A DNA stretch of 64,000 nt, taken from contig NZ_AEPB01000032.1 in assembly GCF_000189395.1 (NCBI RefSeq), positions 62,001 to 126,000 of the forward strand, read 5' to 3'. Within the stretch, counting starts at the first letter, position 1. Every line of letters begins with the position of its first letter. The position numbers and the translations under genes were made by a program. This DNA is from Planococcus donghaensis MPA1U2 (lineage in GTDB: Bacteria > Bacillota > Bacilli > Bacillales_A > Planococcaceae). The notes beneath the pieces were generated by a model, which was not told the origin of the DNA, did no database searches, and saw only the letters and a list, made by a program, of their open reading frames with translations. Positions 27,845-38,563 of this stretch are shown here, in pieces.

Positions 27845-29005
27845 ATGAATATCCATGAATATCAAGGTAAAGAACTCCTCAGACAATATGGCGTAGCAGT
27901 TTCATACGGCACCGTTGCTTTTTCTCCAGAAGAAGCAGTTAAGGCAGCTAAAGAACTGAGTACGGATGTTGTCGTGGTAAAAGCACAAATCCACGCAGGT
28001 GGACGAGGCAAAGCTGGCGGTGTTAAAATCGCTAAAAATCTGGATGAAGTCCGTACATATGCGAAAGAACTTTTAGGTAAAGTTCTTGTGACTCACCAGA
28101 CAGGTCCAGAAGGTAAAGAAATTAAACGCCTTTTGATCGAAGAAGGATCTGACATTAAGAAGGAGTATTACATCGGATTGGTGCTTGACCGCCAAACTGC
28201 TCGTGTAACTCTTATGGGCTCTGAAGAGGGCGGAGTAGATATCGAAGAAGTTTCTGAAAACACTCCTGAAAAAATCTTCAAAGAAGTAATCGATCCAGTA
28301 ATCGGTTTGACTGGTTTCCAGGCACGCCGCATGGCTTTCAACATGAACATTCCGCCAAAGCTTGTTAACAAAGCGGCGAAATTCATGCTTGGACTATACA
28401 CTGTATTTATCGAAAAAGACGCTTCAATCGTTGAGATTAACCCGTTAGTTGAAACTGGCGACGGCAATATTTTAGCGCTTGATGCGAAATTCGATTTTGA
28501 TGAAAACGCTCTTTACCGCCACAAAGACATTGTGGAACTTCGCGATTTCGACGAAGAAGATCCAAAAGAAATTGAAGCTTCTAAGTATGACTTGAGCTAC
28601 ATTTCTTTAGATGGGAACATCGGCTGTATGGTTAACGGCGCCGGACTTGCTATGGCAACAATGGACACGATCAACTATTACGGCGGAACACCCGCTAACT
28701 TCCTTGACGTTGGGGGCGGTGCCACTGCTGAGAAAGTAACGGAAGCTTTCAAAATCATTCTTTCTGATAAGAATGTAAAAGGAATTTTCGTTAACATTTT
28801 CGGCGGTATTATGAAGTGTGACATCATTGCGGAAGGCGTAATTCAAGCTGCTAAAGAAGTAAGCCTTGAAGTGCCATTAGTAGTCCGTCTTGAAGGAACA
28901 AACGTAGAACTTGGTAAAAAACTGCTTAATGAATCAGGTCTTAATATCGTAGCTGCTGGAACAATGGCAGACGGCGCTAAACAGATCGTAGAACTTGTAG
29001 GCTAA
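27845..29005 (+). CDS. sucC: Succinyl-CoA synthetase, ADP-forming, beta subunit
   Basis: A 386-residue ATP-grasp subunit of the TCA-cycle enzyme that makes ATP from succinyl-CoA. It begins [17 protein letters not shown], includes [14 protein letters not shown] in the nucleotide-binding part, and the C-terminal CoA-ligase domain contains [17 protein letters not shown]. The ribosome site is TTGGAGGATG. It is cotranscribed with sucD, which starts 18 bases later. Confidence 0.97.
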   Translation: MNIHEYQGKELLRQYGVAVSYGTVAFSPEEAVKAAKELSTDVVVVKAQIHAGGRGKAGGVKIAKNLDEVRTYAKELLGKVLVTHQTGPEGKEIKRLLIEEGSDIKKEYYIGLVLDRQTARVTLMGSEEGGVDIEEVSENTPEKIFKEVIDPVIGLTGFQARRMAFNMNIPPKLVNKAAKFMLGLYTVFIEKDASIVEINPLVETGDGNILALDAKFDFDENALYRHKDIVELRDFDEEDPKEIEASKYDLSYISLDGNIGCMVNGAGLAMATMDTINYYGGTPANFLDVGGGATAEKVTEAFKIILSDKNVKGIFVNIFGGIMKCDIIAEGVIQAAKEVSLEVPLVVRLEGTNVELGKKLLNESGLNIVAAGTMADGAKQIVELVG

Positions 29006-29023
29006 AGAAGGGCAGGGACAAAA

Positions 29024-29926
29024 ATGAGTGTATACATTAATAAAGACACAAAAGTGCTTGTACAAGGAATTACAGGGTCAACTGCCCTTTTCCATACAAA
29101 GCAAATGCTTGAATACGGAACGAAAATCGTTGCGGGTGTAACACCAGGTAAAGGCGGAACTGAAGCTGAAGGCGTACCTGTCTTCAATACTGTTGAAGAA
29201 GCAGTAAAAGCTACAGGAGCTAACGTATCTGTAATTTACGTACCGGCACCTTTCGCTGCAGACGCAATTCTTGAAGCTGTTGAAGCTGAGCTTGACATGG
29301 CAATTTGTATCACTGAGCATATTCCAGTATTGGATATGGTTAAAGTGAACCGTTACATGGAAGGCAAGAAAACACGTCTTGTTGGACCTAACTGCCCGGG
29401 CGTTATTACTCCGGACGAATGTAAAATCGGCATCATGCCTGGATACATTCACAAAAAAGGACATGTTGGCGTTGTTTCACGTTCAGGTACACTGACGTAT
29501 GAAGCGACTCACCAATTGTCTGAAGAGGGAATTGGCCAATCGACAGCTGTCGGTATCGGTGGAGACCCAGTAAACGGTACAAACTTTATCGATGTGTTGA
29601 AAGAATTCAATGAAGATGAAGATACGTACGCAGTTGTAATGATCGGTGAAATCGGCGGAACAGCTGAAGAAGAAGCTGCTGAGTGGGTTAAAGCGAACAT
29701 GACAAAACCTGTTGTAGGATTTATCGGTGGACAAACTGCACCTGAAGGAAAACGTATGGGCCATGCCGGTGCGATTATTTCTGGCGGTAAAGGAACAGCT
29801 GCTGATAAGATCAAAGCAATGAACGAAGCTGGAATCGAAGTTGCAGACACTCCATCAGTAATCGGAGAAACTTTGATCAAAGTGATTAAAGAAAAAGGTT
29901 TATACGACAAGTGTAAAACTCATTAA
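29024..29926 (+). CDS. sucD: Succinyl-CoA synthetase, alpha subunit
   Basis: A 300-residue CoA-binding subunit that carries the phosphohistidine intermediate. The Rossmann-like [15 protein letters not shown] motif binds CoA, and the active His247 is in [22 protein letters not shown] is also conserved. It forms the enzyme with SucC and is followed by a long terminator. Confidence 0.97.
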   Translation: MSVYINKDTKVLVQGITGSTALFHTKQMLEYGTKIVAGVTPGKGGTEAEGVPVFNTVEEAVKATGANVSVIYVPAPFAADAILEAVEAELDMAICITEHIPVLDMVKVNRYMEGKKTRLVGPNCPGVITPDECKIGIMPGYIHKKGHVGVVSRSGTLTYEATHQLSEEGIGQSTAVGIGGDPVNGTNFIDVLKEFNEDEDTYAVVMIGEIGGTAEEEAAEWVKANMTKPVVGFIGGQTAPEGKRMGHAGAIISGGKGTAADKIKAMNEAGIEVADTPSVIGETLIKVIKEKGLYDKCKTH

Positions 29927-29931
29927 TAAAC

Positions 29932-29977
29932 AAAAGACTCAAACTCTTGGTTAAACAAGAGCTTGAGTCTTTTTTTA
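29932..29977 (+). terminator. Rho-independent terminator after sucD
   Basis: AAAAGACTCAA and CTCTTG pair with CAAGAG and TTGAGTCTTTT around small mismatches, followed by a T run. Confidence 0.92.
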
Positions 29978-30022
29978 TGTATATGTTATGCGTAACTGCA
30001 TTATTCTATTGAAAAAATACTT

Positions 30023-30031
30023 GTTACAATG
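30023..30031 (+). promoter_or_regulatory. Possible extended -10 promoter element for dprA
   Basis: TGT followed by TACAAT (30026-30031) forms an extended -10 element about 118 bases before dprA; no good -35 is seen. The rest of this 229-base interval contains the sucD terminator and an AAGGTG/CACCTT inverted repeat near 30100. Confidence 0.35.
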
Positions 30032-30155
30032 AAAAAAGGATGAACATAGGCACATTTAAAAAGTTTACGCCAATAGAAAAACAGATTAAAATGAAAAGAA
30101 GGTGGTTTTCTTCGACACACCTTAATGGATTCCAAAAATGAACAGGAGGAACAAC

Positions 30156-31043
30156 ATGAACAAAGAATTTACTGAACGTTTATTGGCATTGCATTATGTT
30201 TATCCGAAAAGTTTGCAAAAGTTACTACCGCTATTAGCTGATGATCCAAACTTAGCTAAGCTTGAACGAAAATCTCTGAATGAGATAATGTGGTTACTAA
30301 ACATTAAATTAGAACAAGCAATAAAACTAAAAGCCTCATACAGCCAATCCCTGACATACCCCTTACAAGAAACCTACGCCAAATATAAGATACTCCCCAT
30401 ATCTTATCAACACCCACTTTATCCTGAGAGTTTGCTTGAGTTAATCGACCCTCCTGCCATACTTTATGCTAAAGGAGACCTCACATTATTAAAAAATTCT
30501 CGAAAAATAGCCATAATTGGATCACGTAAAGCCACATCGTATTCTCAAAAAGCTCTGCAAAAAATCGTTCCCCCACTTGTTGAAAAAGATTTTGTTATTG
30601 TTAGTGGCTTAGCAAAAGGTGCAGATGCTATGGCTCATCAAAAAGCAATTGATTTAGGTGGCCGAACAATCGCTGTTACAGGCAGTGGTTTTTTACATCC
30701 TTACCCGAAAGAAAACGCCAGCTTAAACCATATAATAGAAGAAAGGCATCTTGTTTTAACTGAATATCCCCCATATATGAGGCCTCAAAAATGGAATTTT
30801 CCGATGAGAAATCGCATTATCAGTGGATTATCTAAAGGAATTATTGTGACAGAAGCGCAAGTGAAAAGTGGCACATTAAGCACAATTGAACATGCGTTGG
30901 ATCATGGAAAAGATATTTTCGCCGTACCAGGAAGTATTGACTCTTTGTTATCTGAAGGGCCTCATAAATTGATTTTAGAAGGCGCAAAACCAGTATGGAA
31001 CGGTTGGCAAGTGCTAGAAGAATACCAACATATGCCAGTTTGA
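30156..31043 (+). CDS. dprA: DNA-processing protein DprA (Smf), single-strand DNA-binding RecA loader
   Basis: A 295-residue Rossmann-fold protein that protects incoming single-stranded DNA and loads RecA during transformation. The central domain shows KIAIIGSRKATSYSQ, VSGLAKGADAMAHQKA, AVTGSGFLHPYP, FPMRNRIISGLS and AVPGSIDSLLSEG. The ATG at 30156 is chosen because AGGAGG lies at 30143-30148; an upstream ATG at 30138 precedes that site. Compared with neighbours its first third uses more A/T-rich and rarer codons, which may just reflect low expression. Confidence 0.95.
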   Translation: MNKEFTERLLALHYVYPKSLQKLLPLLADDPNLAKLERKSLNEIMWLLNIKLEQAIKLKASYSQSLTYPLQETYAKYKILPISYQHPLYPESLLELIDPPAILYAKGDLTLLKNSRKIAIIGSRKATSYSQKALQKIVPPLVEKDFVIVSGLAKGADAMAHQKAIDLGGRTIAVTGSGFLHPYPKENASLNHIIEERHLVLTEYPPYMRPQKWNFPMRNRIISGLSKGIIVTEAQVKSGTLSTIEHALDHGKDIFAVPGSIDSLLSEGPHKLILEGAKPVWNGWQVLEEYQHMPV

Positions 31044-31067
31044 AAAGAATGAAAAAAACGAAAACCC

Positions 31068-31096
31068 TTGCATTAAGCTAAAAACTGTTATACATT
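31068..31096 (+). promoter_or_regulatory. topA promoter
   Basis: TTGCAT (31068-31073) and TACATT (31091-31096) have a 17-base spacer, about 60 bases before topA. Confidence 0.65.
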
Positions 31097-31154
31097 TTGC
31101 AACAGGTAATTCTTTTAAGCAGTTTTGAGAAACCTCTATGAGGAGGAAATAATT

Positions 31155-33224
31155 ATGGCGGATTTTTTAGTGATTGTGGAATCGCCTGCAAAGGCTAAAA
31201 CAATCGAACGGTATTTGGGTAAGAAATATAAAGTCCGTGCTTCACTTGGACATTTACGCGATTTGCCCCGGAGTCAAATGGGTGTAGACGTGGAAAACAA
31301 CTACGAACCTCGTTATATTACAATCAGAGGTAAAGGACCAATCTTACAAGATCTTAAAAAAGAAGCAAAAAAAGCAAAGAAAGTCTTTCTCGCGGCTGAC
31401 CCCGACAGAGAAGGAGAAGCAATTGCGTGGCATTTAGCTACGGCACTCGGCATTGACCAAACTTCAGATTGCCGTGTCGTTTTTAACGAAATCACAAAAG
31501 ATGCAATTAAAGAATCCTTTAAGCATCCGCGCAAAATTGATATGGACTTAGTCGATGCACAACAAGCACGCCGAATTTTAGATCGTCTTGTTGGGTATAG
31601 CATTAGTCCTTTACTTTGGAAAAAAGTGAAAAAAGGATTATCAGCTGGGCGCGTTCAATCAGTGGCTTTGCGATTAGTTATTGATCGTGAAAACGAAATC
31701 AAAGGTTTTGAACCGGAAGAATACTGGTCTATTACTGGAGAGTTTGAAAAGTCGAAAAAGAAATTTGAAGCGCAATTTTATGGCAATACAAAAGAAAAAA
31801 TGAAATTGAATAATGAGGCTGATGTCAAAGAAGTAATGTCTTCAATGTCAGGGAAGAACTTTACAGTAAACCGTGTAGTGAAAAAAGAGAGAAAAAGAAA
31901 TCCCTCCCCTTCTTTTACAACATCTTCACTCCAACAAGAAGCCGCCCGCAAGTTAAACTTCCGAGCTAAAAAGACAATGATGCTAGCGCAACAATTGTAT
32001 GAAGGTATTGCAGTTGGCAAAGAAGGCATTACAGGTTTAATCACCTATATGCGAACAGATTCAACGCGGATTTCAGATACAGCGAAAAAAGATACCATCG
32101 ACTTTATCGTTGAAAAATATGGCGAAGAGTATGTTACGCAAAAAGTCGCTGCAAAACAGTCTGCAAAATCACAAGATGCCCACGAAGCGGTGCGCCCAAC
32201 AAGTGTCATGCGGACACCCGAGTCGATGAAGAGCATTCTGTCACGCGACCTTTACCGTCTGTATAAACTTATTTGGGATCGTTTTGTTGCAAGTCAAATG
32301 TCATCGGCTGTATTAGATACAGTTATGGCCGAGTTGCAAAATGGAGAAGCTGTATTTCGTGCCAACGGTTCTCAAGTTAAATTTCCGGGCTTTATGAAGC
32401 TGTATATTGAAGGTACAGATGATCAAAAAGAAGAAAAAGATAACATTTTACCGGAAATGACAGAAGGTGACGTAGTAAAAGCCGTTGATATTACACCAAA
32501 TCAGCATTTTACGCAGCCGCCTCCGCGTTTTACAGAGGCCCGTTTAGTGAGAGCACTTGAAGAGCTTGGGATAGGACGTCCGTCAACCTATGCACCGACA
32601 CTCGACACTATCCAAAAGCGTGGGTATGTTACATTAGATGCTAAACGATTTATCCCAACAGAGTTGGGTGAAATTGTTCATCAGCTTGTACTCGAATTCT
32701 TCCCGGATATTTTAAACATTGAATTTACCGCTAAAATGGAGCATGATTTGGATACTGTCGAAGAAGGCGAAATCGAATGGCGCTCCATTATCGACGCATT
32801 TTATCAGAAATTCGAAAAAAACGTCGAAGTAGCAGAAAATGAAATGGAAAAAGTACAGATCAAAGATGAGCCGGCTGGGGAAGACTGTGAATTATGTGGT
32901 TCACCGATGGTTTATAAACTAGGTCGTTACGGAAAATTCATGGCTTGCAGTAATTTCCCGGAATGTCGAAATACAAAAGCCATTGTGAAGCATATTGGGG
33001 TGACATGCCCAACTTGTAAGCAAGGCGAAATTGTAGAGAGAAAAAGTAAAAAGCGCCGCATATTCTACGGGTGTGAACGTTATCCAGAATGTGAATTTGT
33101 CTCATGGGATAAACCGATTGAGCGACCGTGTCCGAAATGTAGCGAGTTACTAGTAGAGAAAAAAGTGAAAAAAGGTGTACAAATTAGTTGTACGAGCTGT
33201 GATTATAAAGAAGAAGTTCAATAA
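31155..33224 (+). CDS. topA: DNA topoisomerase I
   Basis: A 689-residue type IA topoisomerase that relaxes negative supercoils. The TOPRIM domain is at the N-terminus ([19 protein letters not shown], with [13 protein letters not shown]), and the active Tyr298 lies in [14 protein letters not shown]. The C-terminus has three four-cysteine zinc ribbons (about residues 577-689). The ATG at 31155 follows GAGGAGGA; an earlier in-frame start at 31125 lacks a site. Confidence 0.97.
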   Translation: MADFLVIVESPAKAKTIERYLGKKYKVRASLGHLRDLPRSQMGVDVENNYEPRYITIRGKGPILQDLKKEAKKAKKVFLAADPDREGEAIAWHLATALGIDQTSDCRVVFNEITKDAIKESFKHPRKIDMDLVDAQQARRILDRLVGYSISPLLWKKVKKGLSAGRVQSVALRLVIDRENEIKGFEPEEYWSITGEFEKSKKKFEAQFYGNTKEKMKLNNEADVKEVMSSMSGKNFTVNRVVKKERKRNPSPSFTTSSLQQEAARKLNFRAKKTMMLAQQLYEGIAVGKEGITGLITYMRTDSTRISDTAKKDTIDFIVEKYGEEYVTQKVAAKQSAKSQDAHEAVRPTSVMRTPESMKSILSRDLYRLYKLIWDRFVASQMSSAVLDTVMAELQNGEAVFRANGSQVKFPGFMKLYIEGTDDQKEEKDNILPEMTEGDVVKAVDITPNQHFTQPPPRFTEARLVRALEELGIGRPSTYAPTLDTIQKRGYVTLDAKRFIPTELGEIVHQLVLEFFPDILNIEFTAKMEHDLDTVEEGEIEWRSIIDAFYQKFEKNVEVAENEMEKVQIKDEPAGEDCELCGSPMVYKLGRYGKFMACSNFPECRNTKAIVKHIGVTCPTCKQGEIVERKSKKRRIFYGCERYPECEFVSWDKPIERPCPKCSELLVEKKVKKGVQISCTSCDYKEEVQ

Positions 33225-33244
33225 TAATGTAGAGGTGTTTAGAA

Positions 33245-34555
33245 ATGACGAAATATGTAAACGTAATTGGAGCCGGATTAGCTGGGAGTGAAGCAGCTTG
33301 GCAAATCGCAAAACGAGGAGTAAATGTCCGGTTGTTTGAAATGCGCCCAGTTCAACAAACTGCTGCACATCACACAGATAAATTTGCAGAACTAGTTTGC
33401 AGTAATTCTTTACGCGCTAATTCATTAACGAATGCTGTTGGCGTGATCAAAGAAGAAATGCGCAAATTGGATTCAGTCATTATCGAATCAGCAGATGGTG
33501 CATCCGTACCAGCAGGTGGCGCGTTAGCAGTTGATCGTCACGAATTTGCGGCGGCAGTAACTGATAAAGTGAAAAACCACCCATTAGTAGAAGTGATCAA
33601 CGAAGAAGTAACAGAAATTCCAGAAGGCATTACGATTATTGCAACCGGTCCACTAACGTCACCAGCACTTGCTGAGAAGATTCGTAAGTTAACGGGCGAA
33701 GAATATTTGTATTTCTATGATGCAGCAGCACCAATCGTTGAAAAAGACAGCATCGATATGGATAAAGTGTATTTGAAATCTCGCTACGACAAAGGAGAAG
33801 CGGCTTATCTAAACTGTCCAATGACAGAAGAAGAGTTTAAACGATTCCATACAGCGCTTGTTGAAGCTGAAGTAGTACCTTTGAAAGAATTTGAAAAAGA
33901 AATTTACTTTGAAGGCTGTATGCCTGTTGAAGTAATGGCGGCTAGAGGCGAGAAAACGTTAACATTCGGACCGATGAAGCCGGTAGGATTAGAAGATCCA
34001 AAAACGGGAGAACGTCCATATGCAGTAGTTCAGCTTCGTCAGGATGATGCAGCAGGAACACTTTACAATATCGTTGGTTTCCAAACGCATCTTAAATGGG
34101 GACCTCAAAAAGAAGTGTTAAAATTGATCCCAGGCTTGGAGAACGTTGAAATTGTTCGTTACGGTGTTATGCACCGCAACACGTTCATCAACTCACCGCG
34201 TGTCCTAAAACCAACTTATCAATTAAAAGCTGATGATAATATTTTCTTTGCTGGCCAAATGACGGGCGTAGAGGGCTATGTAGAATCTGCAGGAAGCGGA
34301 TTATTGGCAGGCATCAATGCTGCGAAATTGGCACTAGGTGAAGACTTGTTAGTATTCCCGGCCGAAACAGCTTTAGGTAGTATGGCGCGATACATTACGG
34401 AAGCAGATAGCAAAAATTTCCAACCAATGAATGTTAACTTCGGATTGTTCCCTGATTTAGGTGAACGCATCCGTTCGAAACAAGAGCGTGCAGAGCGACA
34501 TGCAAACCGCGCACTTGAATCAATTCAAAATTATATGAATACAGTAACTGTTTAA
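33245..34555 (+). CDS. trmFO: Folate-dependent tRNA m5U54 methyltransferase TrmFO
   Basis: A 436-residue FAD enzyme that methylates U54 of the tRNA T loop using methylene-tetrahydrofolate. The N-terminal dinucleotide fold is [16 protein letters not shown], followed by [18 protein letters not shown], and the C-terminal part has [23 protein letters not shown]. It follows topA by 20 bases and precedes xerC, the classic gid position. Confidence 0.97.
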   Translation: MTKYVNVIGAGLAGSEAAWQIAKRGVNVRLFEMRPVQQTAAHHTDKFAELVCSNSLRANSLTNAVGVIKEEMRKLDSVIIESADGASVPAGGALAVDRHEFAAAVTDKVKNHPLVEVINEEVTEIPEGITIIATGPLTSPALAEKIRKLTGEEYLYFYDAAAPIVEKDSIDMDKVYLKSRYDKGEAAYLNCPMTEEEFKRFHTALVEAEVVPLKEFEKEIYFEGCMPVEVMAARGEKTLTFGPMKPVGLEDPKTGERPYAVVQLRQDDAAGTLYNIVGFQTHLKWGPQKEVLKLIPGLENVEIVRYGVMHRNTFINSPRVLKPTYQLKADDNIFFAGQMTGVEGYVESAGSGLLAGINAAKLALGEDLLVFPAETALGSMARYITEADSKNFQPMNVNFGLFPDLGERIRSKQERAERHANRALESIQNYMNTVTV

Positions 34556-34585
34556 TTGATAAAAGCCTCTAAATGTTGTTATAAT
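34556..34585 (+). promoter_or_regulatory. xerC-hslVU-codY promoter, -10 inside the trmFO terminator hairpin
   Basis: TTGATA (34556-34561) and a perfect TATAAT (34580-34585) have an 18-base spacer, with TGT before the -10 (extended -10). The -10 begins in the loop of the trmFO terminator and enters its right arm. The start would be near 34592, about 30 bases before xerC. Confidence 0.75.
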
Positions 34586-34597
34586 TTAGAGGCTTTT
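34565..34597 (+). terminator. Rho-independent terminator after trmFO
   Basis: GCCTCTAAAT (34565-34574) pairs perfectly with ATTTAGAGGC (34584-34593), 9-base loop, then TTTT. Confidence 0.85.
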
Positions 34598-34622
34598 CTA
34601 TTTGCTGAAAGGTGGAGCGCGT

Positions 34623-35516
34623 ATGGAGAAAGAAAAGATGCTGGAATCTTTTATGAGTTATATTCAATTGGAAAAGAATTATTCTGAACATACCGTCCAC
34701 CATTATGAACATGATTTGGCGGATTTTTTTCTGTTTCTAAATGCTGAAGGTGTACCAGACATTAGAGAAGTAGAATATATACATGCTAGAAATTATGTTA
34801 CGAAATTATATGATGCGAAATTATCAAGAACCACTGTTTCTAGAAAAATTTCTGCTATTCGGTCGTTTTTTCGTTATGCGAATCGGGAGTATGGCTTAGA
34901 CGAAGCTGCGTTTAGATCACTATATCATCCTAAAAAAGAAGAGCGACTACCACAATTTTTTTATGAAGAAGAATTGGCACAGCTTTTTAAATCAGTACTA
35001 GGGGATGACAAATTGTCGATTCGTAACACAGCACTTCTTGAATTACTGTATGCGACCGGCATGCGAGTTAGTGAATGTGTTTCAATTCGATTGACGGATC
35101 TAGACCAAACAATGCAAATTGTAAAAGTGATGGGTAAAGGAAGAAAAGAACGATATATTCCGTATGGCCAGTTTGCACAGGATGCATTGGAACATTACCT
35201 CGAAGATGCACGTCCTAAGTTAATGAAGAAGCAAGACCATGATTATTTATTTGTAAATAGTCGAGGAGAAGCTGTTACTGATCGAGGTATTCGCCATATA
35301 TTAAGCGAATGCATGAAAAAGGCTTCTGTCAATTCTTCTATTTATCCGCATATGATTCGTCATACGTTTGCAACTCACCTGATTAATAACGGGGCCGATA
35401 TTCGGACTGTCCAGGAATTATTAGGACATTCTCATTTAAGTTCTACGCAGGTATATACGCACGTTACGAAAGAACATTTACGAAATACGTATTTGAACTC
35501 ACATCCACGAGCTTAG
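34623..35516 (+). CDS. xerC: Tyrosine recombinase XerC (CodV)
   Basis: A 297-residue recombinase that resolves chromosome dimers at dif with XerD. The N-terminal SAM-like core-binding domain is followed by a catalytic domain with Arg148 (ATGMRVSE), the His243-x-x-Arg246 box ([11 protein letters not shown]), [11 protein letters not shown] and nucleophile Tyr278. The ATG at 34623 follows AAAGGTGGAG. It opens the xerC-hslV-hslU-codY operon known from Bacillus as codVWXY. Confidence 0.95.
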   Translation: MEKEKMLESFMSYIQLEKNYSEHTVHHYEHDLADFFLFLNAEGVPDIREVEYIHARNYVTKLYDAKLSRTTVSRKISAIRSFFRYANREYGLDEAAFRSLYHPKKEERLPQFFYEEELAQLFKSVLGDDKLSIRNTALLELLYATGMRVSECVSIRLTDLDQTMQIVKVMGKGRKERYIPYGQFAQDALEHYLEDARPKLMKKQDHDYLFVNSRGEAVTDRGIRHILSECMKKASVNSSIYPHMIRHTFATHLINNGADIRTVQELLGHSHLSSTQVYTHVTKEHLRNTYLNSHPRA

Positions 35517-35532
35517 AAAGGGGCATTTTACG

Positions 35533-36078
35533 ATGCAAGAATTTCATGCAACCACGATATTTGCAGTTCGACATAATGGTCAATGTGCAATGTCAGGGGA
35601 TGGCCAAGTAACATTTGGGAATGCTGTCGTGATGAAGCATACAGCAAGAAAAGTTCGTAAATTATACAATGGGCAAGTATTAACGGGGTTTGCAGGCTCA
35701 GTTGCAGATGCTTTTACATTGTTTGAAATGTTTGAAGGCAAGTTGACGGAGTATAACGGCAATCTTCAAAGAGCGGCAGTTGAACTAGCTAAGCAATGGC
35801 GTGGGGACAAAATGCTGCGCCAATTAGAAGCGATGCTTATTATTATGAACAAAGATGAACTATTGTTAGTATCGGGAACTGGTGAAGTAATTGAACCGGA
35901 TGATGGCATTTTAGCAATCGGATCTGGTGGTAACTATGCACTAGCAGCTGGACGTGCATTAAAGAAATTCGCAGGAGATCATTTTACAGCCTCAGAAATT
36001 GCGAAGTCAGCTTTAGAAACTGCAGCAGATATTTGTGTTTATACAAATCACCAAATTGTTGTGGAGGAATTATCCTAA
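35533..36078 (+). CDS. hslV: HslV/ClpQ proteolytic subunit (CodW)
   Basis: A 181-residue proteasome-like peptidase that assembles with the ATPase HslU. The sequence [51 protein letters not shown] and [16 protein letters not shown] are diagnostic. Residue 2 is Gln, so the Ser2 nucleophile proposed for B. subtilis CodW is missing. Thr7-Thr8, which align with Thr1-Thr2 of the E. coli type, are present, so N-terminal trimming may be needed. It overlaps hslU by 1 base. Confidence 0.95.
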   Translation: MQEFHATTIFAVRHNGQCAMSGDGQVTFGNAVVMKHTARKVRKLYNGQVLTGFAGSVADAFTLFEMFEGKLTEYNGNLQRAAVELAKQWRGDKMLRQLEAMLIIMNKDELLLVSGTGEVIEPDDGILAIGSGGNYALAAGRALKKFAGDHFTASEIAKSALETAADICVYTNHQIVVEELS

Positions 36079-37475
36079 TGAAAAATCAGTCGGATTTAAC
36101 GCCAAGACAAATTACAAATCATTTAGATCGATACATTGTTGGTCAAAAAGATGCAAAGCGTTCAATCGCGATTGCATTGCGAAATCGTTACCGTAGAAGT
36201 CGGTTGGACGAAGAAATGCGCGGAGAGGTAATTCCGAAAAATATTTTAATGATTGGTCCAACTGGCGTCGGTAAAACAGAAATTGCTCGTCGCATTGCGA
36301 AATTAACGGGTGCTCCATTTATTAAAGTCGAAGCAACCAAGTTCACAGAAGTCGGATATGTCGGGCGTGATGTTGAATCGATGGTACGCGATTTAGTCGA
36401 AGCAGCTGTGCGAATTGTTAAAGAAGAAAAATACGAAGCAGTTAAATTTCAAGCAGAAACAGCAGCCAATGAACGGATCGTTAAATTATTGGCGCCTTCT
36501 TTACGTAAAAAGCAAACAAACCAAAATCCATTAGAGATGATTTTTGGACAAAAGCTTGAACAAGAAGAAGAAGAACCAACCGCAGAAGTTGAAGTCCGAG
36601 TAAAAAGAAGAGAGATTGCTGCTGACTTAAAAGCAGGTAAGCTAGAAGAAGAGTGGGTAACTGTAGAAGTGGTTGAAAATTCACTTTCCATGTTTGACGC
36701 TCTACAAGGTTCGGGAATGGAACAAATGGGTGCAAACATGCAGGATGCATTTTCTTCTCTTATGCCCAAGAAAAAGAAAAAGCGTCGTTTACGAGTAAAA
36801 GAAGCTCGTCGTGTATTAACGACAGAAGAGGCAGCTAAGTTAATCGATGATGAAGAAGTTGGTATGGAAGCAATTGAACGAGCTGAGCAGCATGGCATTA
36901 TCTTTATCGATGAGATGGACAAAATAGCGAGCAAAAGCAATTCGTCATCAGCCGATGTGTCACGAGAAGGTGTACAGCGGGATATTCTTCCAATAGTAGA
37001 AGGCTCTACTGTTTCAACTAAATACGGAGCAGTCAAAACAGATTATATGTTATTCGTTGCAGCGGGTGCATTTCATATGTCCAAACCGTCTGATTTGATC
37101 CCGGAATTGCAAGGGCGTTTTCCAATCCGGGTAGAATTGCAGAAGTTAGAAGTTGAAGATTTTGTAAAAATATTAACAGAGCCTAAACATTCTTTAATAA
37201 ATCAGTACAAAGCCCTTCTCGAAACAGAGGGAATTGTGGTACACTTCAGTGATGCCTCAATAATCAGACTTGCAGAAATTGCATACGAAGTAAATCAAGA
37301 CACAGATAACATCGGTGCGCGCAGGCTGCATACCATCCTAGAGCGCCTTTTGGAAGATTTGTCTTTTGAAGCTTCCGAGATTTCTCCAGCGCAAATTGAC
37401 ATTACCGTCCAATATGTGAATGAAAAACTCGAAAATGTGGCAAAAAATAAAGATTTGTCACAATTTATTCTGTAA
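36078..37475 (+). CDS. hslU: HslU/ClpY ATPase subunit (CodX)
   Basis: A 465-residue AAA+ unfoldase that feeds substrates to HslV. Walker A GPTGVGKT occupies residues 60-67, after the N-terminal [17 protein letters not shown]. The I domain between about 110 and 230 is Glu/Lys rich. Walker B is [11 protein letters not shown] (Asp278-Glu279), and the C-terminus ends DLSQFIL, typical of HslU tails that enter HslV. The ATG overlaps the hslV stop (TAATG) and follows GGAGGAAT. Confidence 0.97.
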   Translation: MKNQSDLTPRQITNHLDRYIVGQKDAKRSIAIALRNRYRRSRLDEEMRGEVIPKNILMIGPTGVGKTEIARRIAKLTGAPFIKVEATKFTEVGYVGRDVESMVRDLVEAAVRIVKEEKYEAVKFQAETAANERIVKLLAPSLRKKQTNQNPLEMIFGQKLEQEEEEPTAEVEVRVKRREIAADLKAGKLEEEWVTVEVVENSLSMFDALQGSGMEQMGANMQDAFSSLMPKKKKKRRLRVKEARRVLTTEEAAKLIDDEEVGMEAIERAEQHGIIFIDEMDKIASKSNSSSADVSREGVQRDILPIVEGSTVSTKYGAVKTDYMLFVAAGAFHMSKPSDLIPELQGRFPIRVELQKLEVEDFVKILTEPKHSLINQYKALLETEGIVVHFSDASIIRLAEIAYEVNQDTDNIGARRLHTILERLLEDLSFEASEISPAQIDITVQYVNEKLENVAKNKDLSQFIL

Positions 37476-37561
37476 AACAAGGCGTAATAGTTTCATTAAG
37501 GTATAAAAACCTTTAGAATATTGAATAAATAAGGTACGAATACTGTAGGAGGTTCATTTAA

Positions 37562-38341
37562 ATGAATTTATTAGGAAAAACAAGACGAATTAACTCGATG
37601 CTGGAAGCAGCGGGCGGAAAAAAAGTAAACTTTAAAGATATGGCTGAAACATTGAGCGAAGTTATTGAATGTAACGCGTTCGTAGTAAGCCGTAAAGGTA
37701 AAGTGTTGGGCTATGCAATTAACCAACAAATCGAAAACGAACGTATGAAAGGTATGCTGGAAGATCGTCAGTTCCCAGCTGAGTATACTCAAAAACTTTC
37801 AAACATCACTGAAACAACTGAAAACTTGGACGTAAACAGCGAACACACGATTTTCCCAGTGGAAGAGCGTGAGTTGTTCAAAGATGGTCTTACAACAATC
37901 GTCCCAATTAACGGTGGTGGCGAACGCCTTGGAACATTGCTTCTTGGACGTGTAGAAGCAGAATTCCATGATGACGATTTAATTCTTGGAGAATACGGCG
38001 CAACAGTTGTAGGGATGGAAATCCTTCGCGAAAAAGGCGACCGCATTGAAGAGGAAGCTCGTAGCAAAGCTGTTGTTCAAATGGCGATTTCTTCACTTTC
38101 ATATAGTGAACTTGAAGCAATTGAACACATTTTTGAAGAATTAGATGGCAACGAAGGATTACTAGTTGCTTCTAAAATTGCTGACCGTGTAGGTATTACT
38201 CGTTCAGTAATCGTTAATGCACTTCGCAAACTTGAAAGTGCTGGCGTTATCGAATCACGCTCTCTAGGAATGAAAGGGACGTACATTAAAGTATTGAACA
38301 CAAAATTCCTTGCAGAACTTGAACAATTAAAAATGAACTAA
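37562..38341 (+). CDS. codY: GTP-sensing global transcriptional regulator CodY
   Basis: A 259-residue regulator, exactly the B. subtilis length, that represses nutrient-starvation genes when bound to GTP and branched-chain amino acids. An N-terminal GAF ligand domain (about 1-155) is followed by a C-terminal winged helix ([31 protein letters not shown]). A GGAGG site precedes the ATG. The 86-base gap before it has an AAGGT/ACCTT inverted repeat but no convincing CodY box. In B. subtilis the flagellar cluster follows; here rpsB does. Confidence 0.97.
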   Translation: MNLLGKTRRINSMLEAAGGKKVNFKDMAETLSEVIECNAFVVSRKGKVLGYAINQQIENERMKGMLEDRQFPAEYTQKLSNITETTENLDVNSEHTIFPVEERELFKDGLTTIVPINGGGERLGTLLLGRVEAEFHDDDLILGEYGATVVGMEILREKGDRIEEEARSKAVVQMAISSLSYSELEAIEHIFEELDGNEGLLVASKIADRVGITRSVIVNALRKLESAGVIESRSLGMKGTYIKVLNTKFLAELEQLKMN

Positions 38342-38350
38342 TTTGTTTTG

Positions 38351-38385
38351 AAAAGATGTCGGAAATTTTCCGGCATCTTTTCTTT
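38351..38385 (+). terminator. Rho-independent terminator after codY
   Basis: AAAAGATGTCGG pairs with CCGGCATCTTTT (one G-T pair) followed by T residues. Confidence 0.9.
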
Positions 38386-38416
38386 TGGCTATTTTGCCTA
38401 ACTTGGTAGAAACTTG

Positions 38417-38446
38417 TTGCGTTCTTAAGCTGTAGCGTGATATAAT
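38417..38446 (+). promoter_or_regulatory. rpsB promoter
   Basis: TTGCGT (38417-38422) and a perfect TATAAT (38441-38446) with an 18-base spacer; start near 38453, leaving a leader of about 110 bases. Confidence 0.75.
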
Positions 38447-38468
38447 TTCAAATGGTGTTAAATACACA

Positions 38469-38528
38469 CGCATTTAGATTTGAGTCGTAGGTGCCCAATT
38501 GGGTAACGGTTCAGAGAAGAAAAATGCG
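38469..38528 (+). promoter_or_regulatory. Structured leader before rpsB (possible S2 autoregulatory element)
   Basis: CGCATTT (38469-38475) is perfectly complementary to AAATGCG (38522-38528), closing a 46-base region that holds a CCCAATTGGG palindrome. The closing helix ends just before GGAGGG. The structure and position suggest translational control of rpsB, but no known family was confirmed. Confidence 0.5.
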
Positions 38529-38563
38529 GAGGGAAAAAATAACCTATCAGGAGGAAACATATC

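Noticed and set aside
30091-30141. 16-codon open frame before dprA that could be a leader peptide
   Set aside because: It has no ribosome binding site and no recognisable regulatory codon run.
36449-37036. 195-codon minus-strand open frame opposite hslU
   Set aside because: Composition is Ser/Cys-rich and family-free; it lies wholly inside a well-conserved gene.
37495-37520. AAGGT/ACCTT inverted repeat before codY as a terminator or CodY box
   Set aside because: The stem is only five pairs, no T run follows, and it does not match the CodY motif AATTTTCNGAAAATT.
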